Shown here: in pieces, positions 9,029 through 17,660 of the stretch
Numbering within the stretch: position 1 is the first letter of the stretch
How the letters are laid out: each line of letters starts with the position of its first letter
NCBI RefSeq assembly: GCF_016294135.1
Contig: NZ_JAEDCO010000005.1
Coordinates: 1-64,000, forward strand
Source: Methanobrevibacter ruminantium
GTDB lineage: Archaea; Methanobacteriota; Methanobacteria; Methanobacteriales; Methanobacteriaceae
Direction: 5' to 3'
Length of the DNA: 64,000 nt
Notes under the pieces: model-generated
The model's input: the letters and a program-made list of their open reading frames with translations, nothing else
Told to the model about the DNA's origin: nothing
The model's database searches: none
Translations under genes and position numbers: made by a program

Positions 9029-9463
9029 CTTTAAGTTAATTTTTAAAATTGATAATAGTGATTAAATAATTTTTATAATTAAACCCCTTTCAATAATTAT
9101 AATATTATTTTAATTATTATTACCCCTTTATTTACCCCTTTAAAAATTTCTATTTTTAATCTTTTTTATAATTTTCATACTATTTCTATTCTATTTATAT
9201 GCTATTCTTACATTATTCCTACACCATTCCTACACTATTTCATAAACAAATCAATAAAATACCCTTAAAAAATAATTTAATATAGAAAATTATATTAAAC
9301 ATTTATACAAAAAATATATAAACATACAATAATATTATTTTAAATATAGAAAATAAAAACTATTTATTTTATTATAAAAATTAAAAAACAATGATTAATT
9401 GTAAAAATTGTTGTAATAAAAGAGTAATATTTATTTTTAATAAACTAAAGAAGGTAAACAAAA
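9029..9463 (+). promoter_or_regulatory. lrp-mptA spacer: C-run hairpin and mptA promoter
   Basis: A hairpin with arms TATAATT (9074-9080) and AATTATA (9095-9101) exposes AAACCCCTTTCAAT in its loop. ACCCCTTT recurs at about 9122-9129 and 9134-9141. A pyrimidine-rich stretch of ATTC-CTACAC-like repeats follows at 9170-9240 on the + strand. The best mptA TATA box is AATATATAAA at about 9313-9322, implying a leader of about 120 bases. The ribosome site AAGGT lies just before ATG 9464. Confidence 0.45.
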
Positions 9464-10402
9464 ATGGTAGTTTGTCTCCCAGACACACAAGATGATGAAC
9501 CACGTATCCCTATTCACTTAAGTAGAGTAGGTGTTACTGGCGTCAAAAAACTTTTAACTCTTAAAAGAAAAGAAAAAAGACCAATCATATTATTACCTAC
9601 TTTTGATGCTTTTGTAGATTTGCCAAGCACTCAAAAAGGTACACATATGTCTAGAACTCCTGAAGCTATCAGTGAAGTTGTTGATGAAGTTGCTAAAGGT
9701 GCATCCGATGGTGTTGAATCACTCTGTGCAGATATCGTAAATAGGATGCTTGAAAAGCATGAATACGCTAAACGTGTTGAAGTGAACATGGTTAGTGACT
9801 ACATGTTTATGAAAGAGTCCCCAGTAACTGACAATAGATCCCAAGAAATGGCTAAATTAATAGCTAATGCTGTTGGTATCCGTGAAGATGATGGAACCAT
9901 CACCATTAGAAAAGCTATTGGTGCTGAAGTTGTTGGAATAACTGTCTGTCCATGCGCACAGGAATCTGTAAGAGAAGTGGATAAAAGCAACTTATTAAAA
10001 TTCTTAGATGAAGAAACATGTGAAAAAGTATTGGACACTGTAACTTTCGCTTCTCACAACCAAAGAGGAGTAGGAACCATCTTAATAGAAGTTCCTGAAA
10101 AAGAATACATCGATGGTGAAAAATTGATTGAAATCATTGAATCATCCATGAGTTCCCCTATTTCAGAGCTTTTAAAACGTCCTGATGAAAATGCAGTTGT
10201 TATGAATGCTCATAAGAATCCTGTATTTGTAGAGGATTGTGTAAGAACAATGAATGAAAAGATCCTTGACGAATTTTCATACTTGCCTGATGACACTTTA
10301 ATTACTACAAGACAAGAAAACCATGAAAGTATTCACAGACACAATGCTTATGCAGAAAAAGTTTCTACTTTAGGTTCTCTTAAAGAAGAACTTAATTTAT
10401 AA
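9464..10402 (+). CDS. mptA: GTP cyclohydrolase MptA (archaeal type IV)
   Basis: A 312-residue member of the FolE2/MptA family. The N terminus has the family's VCLPDTQDDEPRIPIHLSRVG segment. Later come VEVNMVSDYMF and MKESPVTDNRSQE, and a Cys-containing VCPCAQESVRE with downstream FASHNQRG. It converts GTP to the cyclic phosphate of dihydroneopterin, with Fe(II), as the first step of tetrahydromethanopterin synthesis. The length is normal. An intrinsic terminator-like hairpin follows at 10415. The long structured leader and the neighbouring lrp gene hint at regulation, but nothing proves it. Confidence 0.94.
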   Translation: MVVCLPDTQDDEPRIPIHLSRVGVTGVKKLLTLKRKEKRPIILLPTFDAFVDLPSTQKGTHMSRTPEAISEVVDEVAKGASDGVESLCADIVNRMLEKHEYAKRVEVNMVSDYMFMKESPVTDNRSQEMAKLIANAVGIREDDGTITIRKAIGAEVVGITVCPCAQESVREVDKSNLLKFLDEETCEKVLDTVTFASHNQRGVGTILIEVPEKEYIDGEKLIEIIESSMSSPISELLKRPDENAVVMNAHKNPVFVEDCVRTMNEKILDEFSYLPDDTLITTRQENHESIHRHNAYAEKVSTLGSLKEELNL

Positions 10403-10414
10403 TAAGAAGTTTAT

Positions 10415-10455
10415 ATTAAGCCTATGGCTTAATTTAAAACTTTTATTTTTTCTTT
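10415..10455 (+). terminator. mptA terminator hairpin
   Basis: A perfect 8-bp stem, ATTAAGCC (10415-10422) and GGCTTAAT (10426-10433) with loop TAT, is followed by a T-rich run at 10440-10455. It lies 12 bases after the mptA stop. Confidence 0.6.
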
Positions 10456-10467
10456 TTAAACACCGAT

Positions 10468-10496
10468 GCAAATATTGCTTATTTGCTTTAATATAT
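10468..10496 (+). promoter_or_regulatory. Inverted repeat abutting a TATA box (module 1)
   Basis: GCAAATA (10468-10474) and TATTTGC (10480-10486) form a perfect inverted repeat around TTGCT. It directly abuts the TATA-like TTTAATATAT at 10487-10496. It is preceded by CGAT, as is module 2. The element may drive a long leader towards the small gene at 10756. Confidence 0.4.
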
Positions 10497-10653
10497 CTAA
10501 ATCAGATAATAAAAATAAGAACTATTTTTACTATTTAATAGGCCTAGTCAATATAAGGTTTATTAAATTAAATTTATTAAATAATTTTTAAATAATTTTA
10601 AATTAATTTTTTTAAAATAAAAAGATTTACTCTCTCATTTTCATAATTTAACG

Positions 10654-10691
10654 ATGCAAGTAAGTGCTTGCATTCGAAAGACTTTATATAA
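10654..10691 (+). promoter_or_regulatory. Palindromic operator and TATA box (module 2)
   Basis: ATGCAAG (10654-10660) and CTTGCAT (10667-10673) form a perfect 7-bp inverted repeat with a 6-base centre. The TATA box TTTATATAA follows at 10683-10691, so the repeat ends about 10 bases upstream, over or next to the BRE. The expected transcript start near 10713 gives a leader of about 43 bases to ATG 10756. Confidence 0.55.
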
Positions 10692-10755
10692 TTCTTTTAA
10701 TGGATTAAAGAATAAGCAGAATTATTTATAATCTAAAAAAATCGGAGGAAGAATT

Positions 10756-10902
10756 ATGAACACTATTTTATTCTTTAGTTTAGTATCAATTGTAAGCTCA
10801 TTAGCAATAGCATATATCTCTTTAAAATTTGCTAAATCAGAAGAAGCTGAAATTGTTAATGAAATCCAAATTAAATATCCAAATAACACATTATATTATT
10901 AA
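10756..10902 (+). CDS. Small single-pass membrane protein, 48 residues
   Basis: The frame runs from ATG 10756 to TAA 10900-10902. The translation begins MNTILFFSLVSIVSSLAIAY, a hydrophobic helix over residues 4-24. A short charged tail, LKFAKSEEAEIVNEIQIK, follows, ending in NNTLYY. A strong Shine-Dalgarno sequence GGAGGAA (10744-10750) lies 5 bases before the ATG, and a TATA box lies 65 bases upstream behind a palindrome. I recognise no family. It could be a regulatory or stress micro-protein at the membrane. The ribosome site, promoter and amino-acid pattern argue that it is real. Confidence 0.7.
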   Translation: MNTILFFSLVSIVSSLAIAYISLKFAKSEEAEIVNEIQIKYPNNTLYY

Positions 10903-11077
10903 TTTCTTTAATAGCTGGTTTTAATTAATAAACCATTTTTCTTTTTTATCTATTATTTTTCATCTTATTTTCTATTTGAATATATTTTTTCTATAAGTTT
11001 AATTTGAAATTATATTTTTTAAAAAAAAGTTTTTTATTATGAAAATAGTAAAAAAATAAAGAATTAAATTAAATAAT

Positions 11078-11350
11078 TTAATCCTTTGCCCATCTTTTCA
11101 ATTGAGGGAAGACTTCATTCATCATTTTGGAAGCTTCTTCAATATTCATTTCAGGATGAACTTCAACCATCTTTTCACTGCAGAAATCTATCATTTCTTC
11201 CATAGTCATATCGGAAGTGAATTCACCATCCTTAAAGCAGTACATGCAGTAATCCTCATTTTTAGATCCATCTGCATTGGTTCCAAAAAGCTCTTCAGTC
11301 ATAGGCATTGCACATGATTGGCAGAATTTCTGATTTTCAAAATTTTCCAT
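11078..11350 (-). CDS. Small zinc-ribbon protein (putative zinc ribbon family)
   Basis: A 90-residue protein with four cysteines as CQSC near residues 9-12 and CMYC near 34-37, a treble-clef or ribbon zinc site. The phrase FCQSCAMPM is typical of the PF12674-type putative zinc ribbon. A helical tail rich in Met and Glu follows. The start is set at ATG 11350, 13 codons into a longer open frame, because AGGAAATGAT precedes it and conserved sequence begins there. The function is unknown. Confidence 0.75.
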   Translation of the reverse strand: MENFENQKFCQSCAMPMTEELFGTNADGSKNEDYCMYCFKDGEFTSDMTMEEMIDFCSEKMVEVHPEMNIEEASKMMNEVFPQLKRWAKD

Positions 11351-11428
11351 AATATCATTTCCTAAATTAAATCTAATATATATTATCAAATATAAGAGTA
11401 TTATAATTTTTGAAAGAGCATTTAAAAA

Positions 11429-11931
11429 CTATTTTTCTTTCATCCATTGGTAAGCAATTCTAGGAGAACCCTCCTTAACATAAATGGTCCCACACCTCTT
11501 GAAACCATTCCTTTCTATCTGTTTTTGCATGATTTGATTGTTGTTGTGGGTATCTATCTTAATGTTATTGCAAATGGATTTGGAATGGTCAATTGCAGAT
11601 TTAAAAACACCATGAACTTTCCCATCACTTGCGATTCTATGCAATGTCATATACGGTTCATCATTAAGCCAATTTCCATCTTCAATATACTTGTAAGTCG
11701 GTTCCAAACCGTCAATAAGTACAAAGACACCATGAGGACAATCATCAAAAGTATCCTCAAAAATCAAATAGGAAATCCCCTTTGATATGTCATCTATGAC
11801 CAAGTCTTCACTAGGATAGAAATGGCCCCATTGATTAGAATTTCCAGATTTAATCATGAAATCCTGAGCTTTCTATATATGCCCATAATTAATAACTCTA
11901 AATCCTCAATTGTCGCTTTTCTAATCTGCAT
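11429..11931 (-). pseudogene. GNAT N-acetyltransferase broken by one frameshift
   Basis: The intact frame from 11857 gives 142 residues with GNAT features: NSNQWGHFYPSEDLV near the start and IDTHNNNQIMQKQIERNGF with CGTIYV near the end (acetyl-CoA site and beta-bulge region). It lacks the usual N terminus. That part lies in another frame: ATG at 11931-11929 gives MQIRKATIEDLELLIMGIYRK, a classic GNAT start. Adding one base in the T-run at 11870-11872 joins it as ...YRK-AQDFMIKSGN. One base has therefore been lost, leaving either a pseudogene or an assembly error. GTGAG before 11931 is the original ribosome site. Confidence 0.8.
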
Positions 11932-12008
11932 AATTCTCACAAGAAATATCCCTATTAAAAAAATAGGGTTATATATAAGAATATAATGTTTATTTTTGAA
12001 AAATTTAA

Positions 12009-13472
12009 TTATTCTTTAGAATTATGATCAATTGGATTTGACCTGACGAAAAATACAGATAATCCCAATACGATGAATGTGATTAAGACATATACTCCTA
12101 ATTTAAATAAATCCACTTCATAAATCAATTGGCCTACACCAATAATCCACATGACAATTAACATTTCTGGAAGAATATACTTAAGATCAAATTTCCATTT
12201 TCTACCAACTTTAATGCAGAATTTTTATTCAATATATCCCTTAATCCATCTATATCCAAATACCTGGTAAAGACTATGGCTTGCAATGCTATTAAAATTA
12301 AGATTCCAAATTCATTGACAATGTATCAACTATTTCAACTAGATAACTGCTGATGCCTGTTGAAAACAATAATGACCCGCAACATGCAATGACAGCTAAA
12401 ACAGTCACTCCTTTTCTACGAGACCAATTTAACTTATCACAAACAGACAACAATAAGGGCTCGTATAATGCTAATGAGGAAGTGAATCCTGCAAATAATA
12501 CTGATAAGAAGAGTAATGGAGCTACTATTCTTCCAATAGGACCCATTACCTCAAAAATTTCAGGCAGAGCAACAAAGATTAAACTGGTTCCCTCACTGAT
12601 CAATTCAGTCATAGGAATTGAACTTGTTACAGACATATATCCTAAAATTGAGAATATCCCCAATCCAACAAAGAGCTCATAAATGGAATTGGCTAAAACA
12701 ACCATAAACACATTGTCTATCAATCTGGTTTCTTCAGATAAGTAAGTGACATATGTGTAAATAATCGCCTGCCCTATACTTAAGGAAAATATTATCTGAG
12801 CAAATGCTGCAAGCCAAATATTAACATCAAAAAGCGAATTCCAGTCTTGAGTCAACAATGTCTTCAATCTTAATTCAGATCCAGGTAAAGTGAGTGAATA
12901 AAAAAGAATAAATGACATTATAACGAAAAGCAACGGCATCAAGACCTTTGATATCCTGCCGATTCCCTTATCAACATCATTGTTTGAAACTATCCATAAT
13001 AAGCCCCACAACACTATAATGGCAATGAACGTAGGAACTATTACAGAACCTATGTTAGCAAAATCAGAAGAACCTCCAACGTTTGTTGCAAAAAAACTAG
13101 ACTGATCATTTCCCCATCCAAATGTAAAACTATTCATTAAATATATTAAATCCCAGCTTAAGATAACCATATAATAAATTGCAACAATGAAAACAAAAAG
13201 CACTAGCATCCAAGCAATAATCTCAAATTTTGGATTTATATCATGCAATAGCTTTGAAAAGCTCTCCTTGTATCTGAATCCCAATCCGTTCTCTAAAATC
13301 AAAAATGGAATTCCCATTACAAGAATTGCAATAATATAGGAATGAAAAAAGATCCTCCACCATTGGTGTAAAATACATAACTGAAACGCCAAATATTTCC
13401 GATACCAATTGTAGCGCCAATCATCGCAAAAAGAAATGTTAGCTTTGAGTTCCATCCTGAATGTTCATTCAT
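12009..13472 (-). pseudogene. Neurotransmitter:sodium symporter (SNF family), three frameshifts
   Basis: The gene starts at ATG 13472 (MNEHSGWNSKL, ribosome site AAGTGAT). It encodes the NSS hallmark helix 1, FAMIGATIGIGNIWRF, and TNGGGSFFIP. One base is missing near 13337; the frame then continues with YIIAILVMGIPFLILENGLG through most of the transporter. A second base is missing near 12323, between VDT and VNEFGILIL. A third is missing near 12222, between ALK and GRKWKF. After that the last membrane helices run to TAA at 12009-12011. Each shift is -1, and the three together restore frame arithmetic. A full-length reading would be about 488 residues. As written, no functional transporter is made. 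Confidence 0.85.
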
Positions 13473-13825
13473 ATAATCACTTAATTAAATAAAATAGTAA
13501 AATGAATTTTTAAAATTAATTATCTATAAATCAAGAAATTTATTATTAAACAAATAATATATTTTTTGATTGTTTTGATTACCATGTTCATTTTATATTT
13601 TTCATTTATATAATTTTTATGAAATCATATTCTATAAAAAAACGTAAGCCTATTTTGTAAAATTTATATACTATCTAAATTAAAAATAACTATATAATTT
13701 TCTTAAAATATTAAAAGCAATTATTAGAAGATTTAAAATAATAATTAAAATTTTAATTGAAAAATATTTAAAATAATATTTAAAATAATGATTTAAATAA
13801 TAATTTAAAATAATAAAGTGATTTT
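13473..13825. other. Divergent spacer with low-complexity AT repeats
   Basis: A TATA box TTTATATAC at about 13663-13671 could serve the downstream + strand gene. From 13735 to 13815 the sequence is a degenerate run of ATTTAAAATAAT-like units. No RNA gene or clear operator is visible. Confidence 0.45.
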
Positions 13826-14278
13826 ATGTCAGACGTATTATTAAAAACTACAGGACAAATTATAGGACATTTCAATGCATTTAAAGGATCCAGACCTGCA
13901 TTTCATGGGGAACATGTTGTTATCGTAAGAGGAATAAGCCGTGACCCTATAGAAATCAATGATATGGAAGCTAAATTAAGAGAACTTGAAGATATTCTCA
14001 AAGCTAAGGAAGTTGATGTCTTATCAGATGAGGGTAATGAGTTTGTAGAGAAAGTGGATTCTTACCTTAGAGACGGTGAAGATGGCGGCGTAGCACCAGA
14101 TAGCGGAGGATTGCTCAAAATGAAAGAGCAATTGGAAGCTATGGGATTGCATGTGGAATACAAGCTATTCCTTATGCCAAATGTAGGAACATTTGTGGCT
14201 ATCTGGAAAGACAAATCAGGATTCGGCCCATTGTATGTTGAAGTGACTGCCACTGAAAGAGAGGAAATTGAAGAATAA
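13826..14278 (+). CDS. Conserved archaeal protein, possibly DUF2120
   Basis: A 150-residue soluble acidic protein. It contains GHFNAFKGSRPAFHGEHVVIVRGISRDP near the N terminus, a central charged helical region, and VGTFVAIWKDKSGFGPLYVEVTATERE at the C terminus. It has no Cys and no membrane segment. It resembles methanogen-specific hypothetical proteins that I would place, tentatively, in DUF2120. AAGTGATTTT before the ATG gives a GTGAT ribosome site. It precedes cofG on the same strand by 69 bases and may be co-transcribed with it, but that does not prove a role in F420 synthesis. Confidence 0.7.
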   Translation: MSDVLLKTTGQIIGHFNAFKGSRPAFHGEHVVIVRGISRDPIEINDMEAKLRELEDILKAKEVDVLSDEGNEFVEKVDSYLRDGEDGGVAPDSGGLLKMKEQLEAMGLHVEYKLFLMPNVGTFVAIWKDKSGFGPLYVEVTATEREEIEE

Positions 14279-14347
14279 TGAAAAAAATGAAATAGAAATA
14301 AAACAAAAATAAAATAAATATTACAATCTTCAAAAAATAGGTGTAAA

Positions 14348-15478
14348 ATGTCTAATATATCCAATATTGATTTTGAAAATCTCAGTCGCGATGACTTAAT
14401 AGCTATTTTAGAATGCAAAAAAGAGGACATTCTTGAAATCATGGCTTTAGCTAACTCTAAAAGAGAGCACAATTATGTGACATATTCCAAAAACGTGTTC
14501 ATTCCACTTACTAAGATCTGCAGAAATGATTGCGGATACTGTGCATTCAAGCAAAGTCCAGATGACCCTGATGCAATCATATTGCTCGATAAAGAGGAGG
14601 TTTTAGCTACATTGAAGGAAGCTGAGAAATATGGCTGCAAAGAGGCATTGTTTACCATGGGTGAGGATGCTGATACTGAAGAGGCAGTTAAAGCAAAACT
14701 GGATGAATTAGGCTTTAAGAATATGTGCGAATACATCTATGACATCTGCAAAATGACTGTTGAAGAAACTGAGCTTCTTCCGCATACAAATGCAGGAAAC
14801 TTCCCATATGAAGATATGAAAATGCTAAAGGAATACAATATTTCAATGGGAATGATGCTGGAAAGCTCATCTGAAAGATTGATGAATACAATAGCCCACG
14901 AGAAAAGTCCTGGAAAAAATCCTAAAATACGTCTTGAAACAATAGAAAATGCTGGAAAGCTCAATATTGCATACACAACAGGAATACTTATCGGAATAGG
15001 TGAAACAAAGGAAGAAATAGCTGATTCATTACTTAAAATAAAAGAGCTTTGTGACAAGTATGGTCACATCCAAGAGGTAATCATTCAAAACTTTACTGTA
15101 AGTCCTGGAATTGAAATGGAAAATCATGAAGAGCCAAGCCTTTTGGATATGGTTAGAACCGTTGCAGCTGCACAGTTGCTTTTCGATGAAGATGTTTCAG
15201 TTCAAGTGCCACCAAACTTAAACTATGAAACAAGCCAAATATTCCTTCTCTGCGGTACTGATGACTGGGGAGGAGTATCTCCACTTAGTGAAGATTATGT
15301 AAATCCATCATCTCCATGGCCAACTCTTGAAAAATTAGAAAAACTAACCAATGATGCAGGATACGAATTGAAAGAGAGATTGGCAATCTATGAAAAATAC
15401 ATAAATGAAAAATATATTGAAAATCCAGTTTTACTGGAAAAAACAAAAAGAGGACAAGAAGAGATTGAAAATAAATAA
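14348..15478 (+). CDS. cofG: CofG, deazaflavin (F0) synthase subunit 1
   Basis: A 376-residue radical SAM enzyme. The cluster motif CRNDCGYC (CxxxCxxC) lies near residue 58. LFTMGEDAD, LPHTNAGNFPYEDM, a GxGE-like IGIGETKEE and CGTDDWGGVSPLSEDYVNP follow in the family's order. With CofH it joins a tyrosine-derived radical to 5-amino-6-ribitylaminouracil to form the F0 chromophore of coenzyme F420. The length is normal. The cofH gene is not in this window. Confidence 0.94.
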   Translation: MSNISNIDFENLSRDDLIAILECKKEDILEIMALANSKREHNYVTYSKNVFIPLTKICRNDCGYCAFKQSPDDPDAIILLDKEEVLATLKEAEKYGCKEALFTMGEDADTEEAVKAKLDELGFKNMCEYIYDICKMTVEETELLPHTNAGNFPYEDMKMLKEYNISMGMMLESSSERLMNTIAHEKSPGKNPKIRLETIENAGKLNIAYTTGILIGIGETKEEIADSLLKIKELCDKYGHIQEVIIQNFTVSPGIEMENHEEPSLLDMVRTVAAAQLLFDEDVSVQVPPNLNYETSQIFLLCGTDDWGGVSPLSEDYVNPSSPWPTLEKLEKLTNDAGYELKERLAIYEKYINEKYIENPVLLEKTKRGQEEIENK

Positions 15479-15541
15479 TCTCTTCAAAAAAAATATTCAA
15501 TTATAAGAGATTAAGAATCTAATCTCTTAAATAATTTTAAT

Positions 15542-16729
15542 CTATAAAAAGATTCTACCTAGTTTTAAAAGTGATTTTGGATCTGCCTTGATAACCACTT
15601 TAACGATATCAGTTGTAGTTAACTTTTCAAATTCCATTTCCTTGAATTTATGAGCGATCTTATTGATGTCATCGTCATCTAAAGTCCATAAATATTCAGT
15701 GACCTTAGTGTATTTTTGCATTTCAGCGCCCATTTCATCCAAATAGAGCTTTTCATACTTCTTAAGGAAATTCTTGGAACAGTCACCTGATTTTATAGCT
15801 TCCACTGCAACTTCACCAGCAAATCTTCCACCTAACATACCATTGGTGATTCCTCCACCGGTAAGAGGATTCACTTGACTTGCAGCATCCCCTACAAGCA
15901 GGATATTGTCTCCGTACATTTCCTTGACAAGCCCTCCAACCGGATCTCCACCAGCATTCAATTCAACTGCTTGAGCCTCTTGGGTTGCATAACAGTTGTC
16001 TACAGCATCCACAAGGTATTCGTAAGCGGATTTTTCAGCCATATTTGTAATTATTCCAAGGCCAGCATTTACAACATCTCCACCTTTAGGGAATAGCCAG
16101 AAATATCCTCCAGGAGCTACACTGCCGAAATAGAACTCAAGATAATCGTTCCTTTTCATTTTTACATTGCACATTTCATATTGCACACCAGCCACCATAT
16201 GCTGAGGCTTGATATAAGCATTCAATCCCGCCCATTTAGCTACATGGGACTCAGGACCATCCGCTCCAATGATAATTTTAGCATGAATATCAAAGGTTTC
16301 TCCCATGGATTCGCAAGTGACAGTGAATGTTCCGTCTTCTTCTCTTTTAAGGCCTTTTGCTTGGGTCTTGATTCTGATTTCTGCCCCTTCCCTTGCAGCA
16401 ACGGCCGCCATGTGCTTATCAAATACCTTACGCTCAAGCACATATCCTGCATCAGGCAAATCGATTTGGTCTTCACTAAGCCAAATATCTGTTCCATCAG
16501 GAGCAACGAATCTTACACCGCTGATTTCATTAGTGACCCAATGAGGATCCATTTCAAGGTCCAATTTTTCAAAAATCTTTTTTGAAACCCCTTCGGCACA
16601 TCTTTTAGGAAATCCAATTTCAGATTTCTTCTCTATAATAATAACGTCTACACCGCCTTTAGCTGCAAATCTTGCAGCTGAAGATCCTGCAGGTCCAGCA
16701 CCAATAACCAACACATCAGTTTCAATCAT
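15542..16729 (-). CDS. Digeranylgeranylglycerophospholipid reductase (GGR family)
   Basis: A 395-residue flavoprotein. An N-terminal dinucleotide-binding motif VLVIGAGPAGSSAARFAA is followed by IIEKKSEIGFPKRCAEGVS, carrying the family's Cys. A second FAD motif is GDNILLVGDAASQVNPLTGGGI near residue 278, preceded by YFWLFPKG (YxWxFPKG). It saturates the geranylgeranyl chains of archaeal ether lipids. Methanogens often carry several paralogues, so the precise substrate is not certain. It is convergent with cofG and lies downstream of the Taw2-like gene with about 120 bases between. Confidence 0.9.
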   Translation of the reverse strand: MIETDVLVIGAGPAGSSAARFAAKGGVDVIIIEKKSEIGFPKRCAEGVSKKIFEKLDLEMDPHWVTNEISGVRFVAPDGTDIWLSEDQIDLPDAGYVLERKVFDKHMAAVAAREGAEIRIKTQAKGLKREEDGTFTVTCESMGETFDIHAKIIIGADGPESHVAKWAGLNAYIKPQHMVAGVQYEMCNVKMKRNDYLEFYFGSVAPGGYFWLFPKGGDVVNAGLGIITNMAEKSAYEYLVDAVDNCYATQEAQAVELNAGGDPVGGLVKEMYGDNILLVGDAASQVNPLTGGGITNGMLGGRFAGEVAVEAIKSGDCSKNFLKKYEKLYLDEMGAEMQKYTKVTEYLWTLDDDDINKIAHKFKEMEFEKLTTTDIVKVVIKADPKSLLKLGRIFL

Positions 16730-16853
16730 AATAATTCTTCCCTAAAACATGATAAAAATGATTTCCGTTTAATCAAAATAATTATCTTATATGCTATCTT
16801 ATATATTACAATTTTCACTAAACAGATAAAAAAATTTTTTAATAAATTCTCAC

Positions 16854-17618
16854 TTAATTAATTCTTGCATCCAAAACTATATGCTCTACACCTGGAGCAT
16901 ACCTTTTTATCTTTTGAATGTTCAACACTTCAACTTCCCTTTCTCCACATTCCCAAGCAATCTCTTTGACTCTCTCATACGGACGGATTTCAATCAACTT
17001 ATCCGGAACTGTTTCATGATAATGGATTATTCCACCCTCCTTGACACATTCCATTGCAGGCCTTAAGAAGTGATGAGTAGTTTTCACATAGCCCATCAAT
17101 ACCCTATCAGCAGAATACTTTGGAGCTTCGTTAGCACAGTCCCCCAAAATAGGAATCATCCTATCATAATTTGCCTTTTCATTGATTCTGTTTAATTCAA
17201 TGTTTTTCTTAAGGAAATGATAGGAGTTTGGATTTATCTCAATTGAGTAAATCTGTTTCGCTTGACTGTGAACACCAATTGGAATTGAAAAGTAGCCGAT
17301 TCCAGCAAACATATCCACTACAGTCTCACCCTTTGTAACCAATTTGGCAATCCTCAATCTTTCATTATTGTTTCCCTTAGCCCACATGACTTTAGATAAA
17401 TCAAGATTAAAGAGACACCCATTTTCCTTATGGATGGTCTCGGTTTCATCGCCATACAAAAGACTTATAGTAGGTTCTCTCTTTTGCCCATCGATCTTAT
17501 CAATCTTAATAATTGATTTGACATTATGCTCTAAGGCAATGGACTCTAAATTCTCCAAAGAGTCCTCACTGAACTTATTGTCAACTATCAAGATATCTCC
17601 AATTTTCTTCCATTTCAA
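16854..17618 (-). CDS. Trm5/TYW2-type tRNA enzyme, probably Taw2
   Basis: About 254 residues with a Rossmann SAM site VVDMFAGIGYFSIPIGVHS, then IYSIEINPNSYHFLKKNIELN. In place of the NLP catalytic motif of Trm5 methyltransferases it has RVLMGYVKTTHHFL, the pattern of TYW2/Taw2 enzymes. Those transfer the aminocarboxypropyl group of SAM to the wybutosine precursor at G37 of tRNA-Phe. GRGIIHYHET-like GGIIHYHETVP follows. A TTG at 17660 opens the frame, but GGTGA (17627-17623) precedes an in-frame TTG at 17618, and a TATA-like run lies at 17643-17654, so I prefer the shorter form. Confidence 0.75.
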   Translation of the reverse strand: MKWKKIGDILIVDNKFSEDSLENLESIALEHNVKSIIKIDKIDGQKREPTISLLYGDETETIHKENGCLFNLDLSKVMWAKGNNNERLRIAKLVTKGETVVDMFAGIGYFSIPIGVHSQAKQIYSIEINPNSYHFLKKNIELNRINEKANYDRMIPILGDCANEAPKYSADRVLMGYVKTTHHFLRPAMECVKEGGIIHYHETVPDKLIEIRPYERVKEIAWECGEREVEVLNIQKIKRYAPGVEHIVLDARIN

Positions 17619-17660
17619 AAAATCACCAGAAAATGATAAAACATTTATATTTAAATTCAA

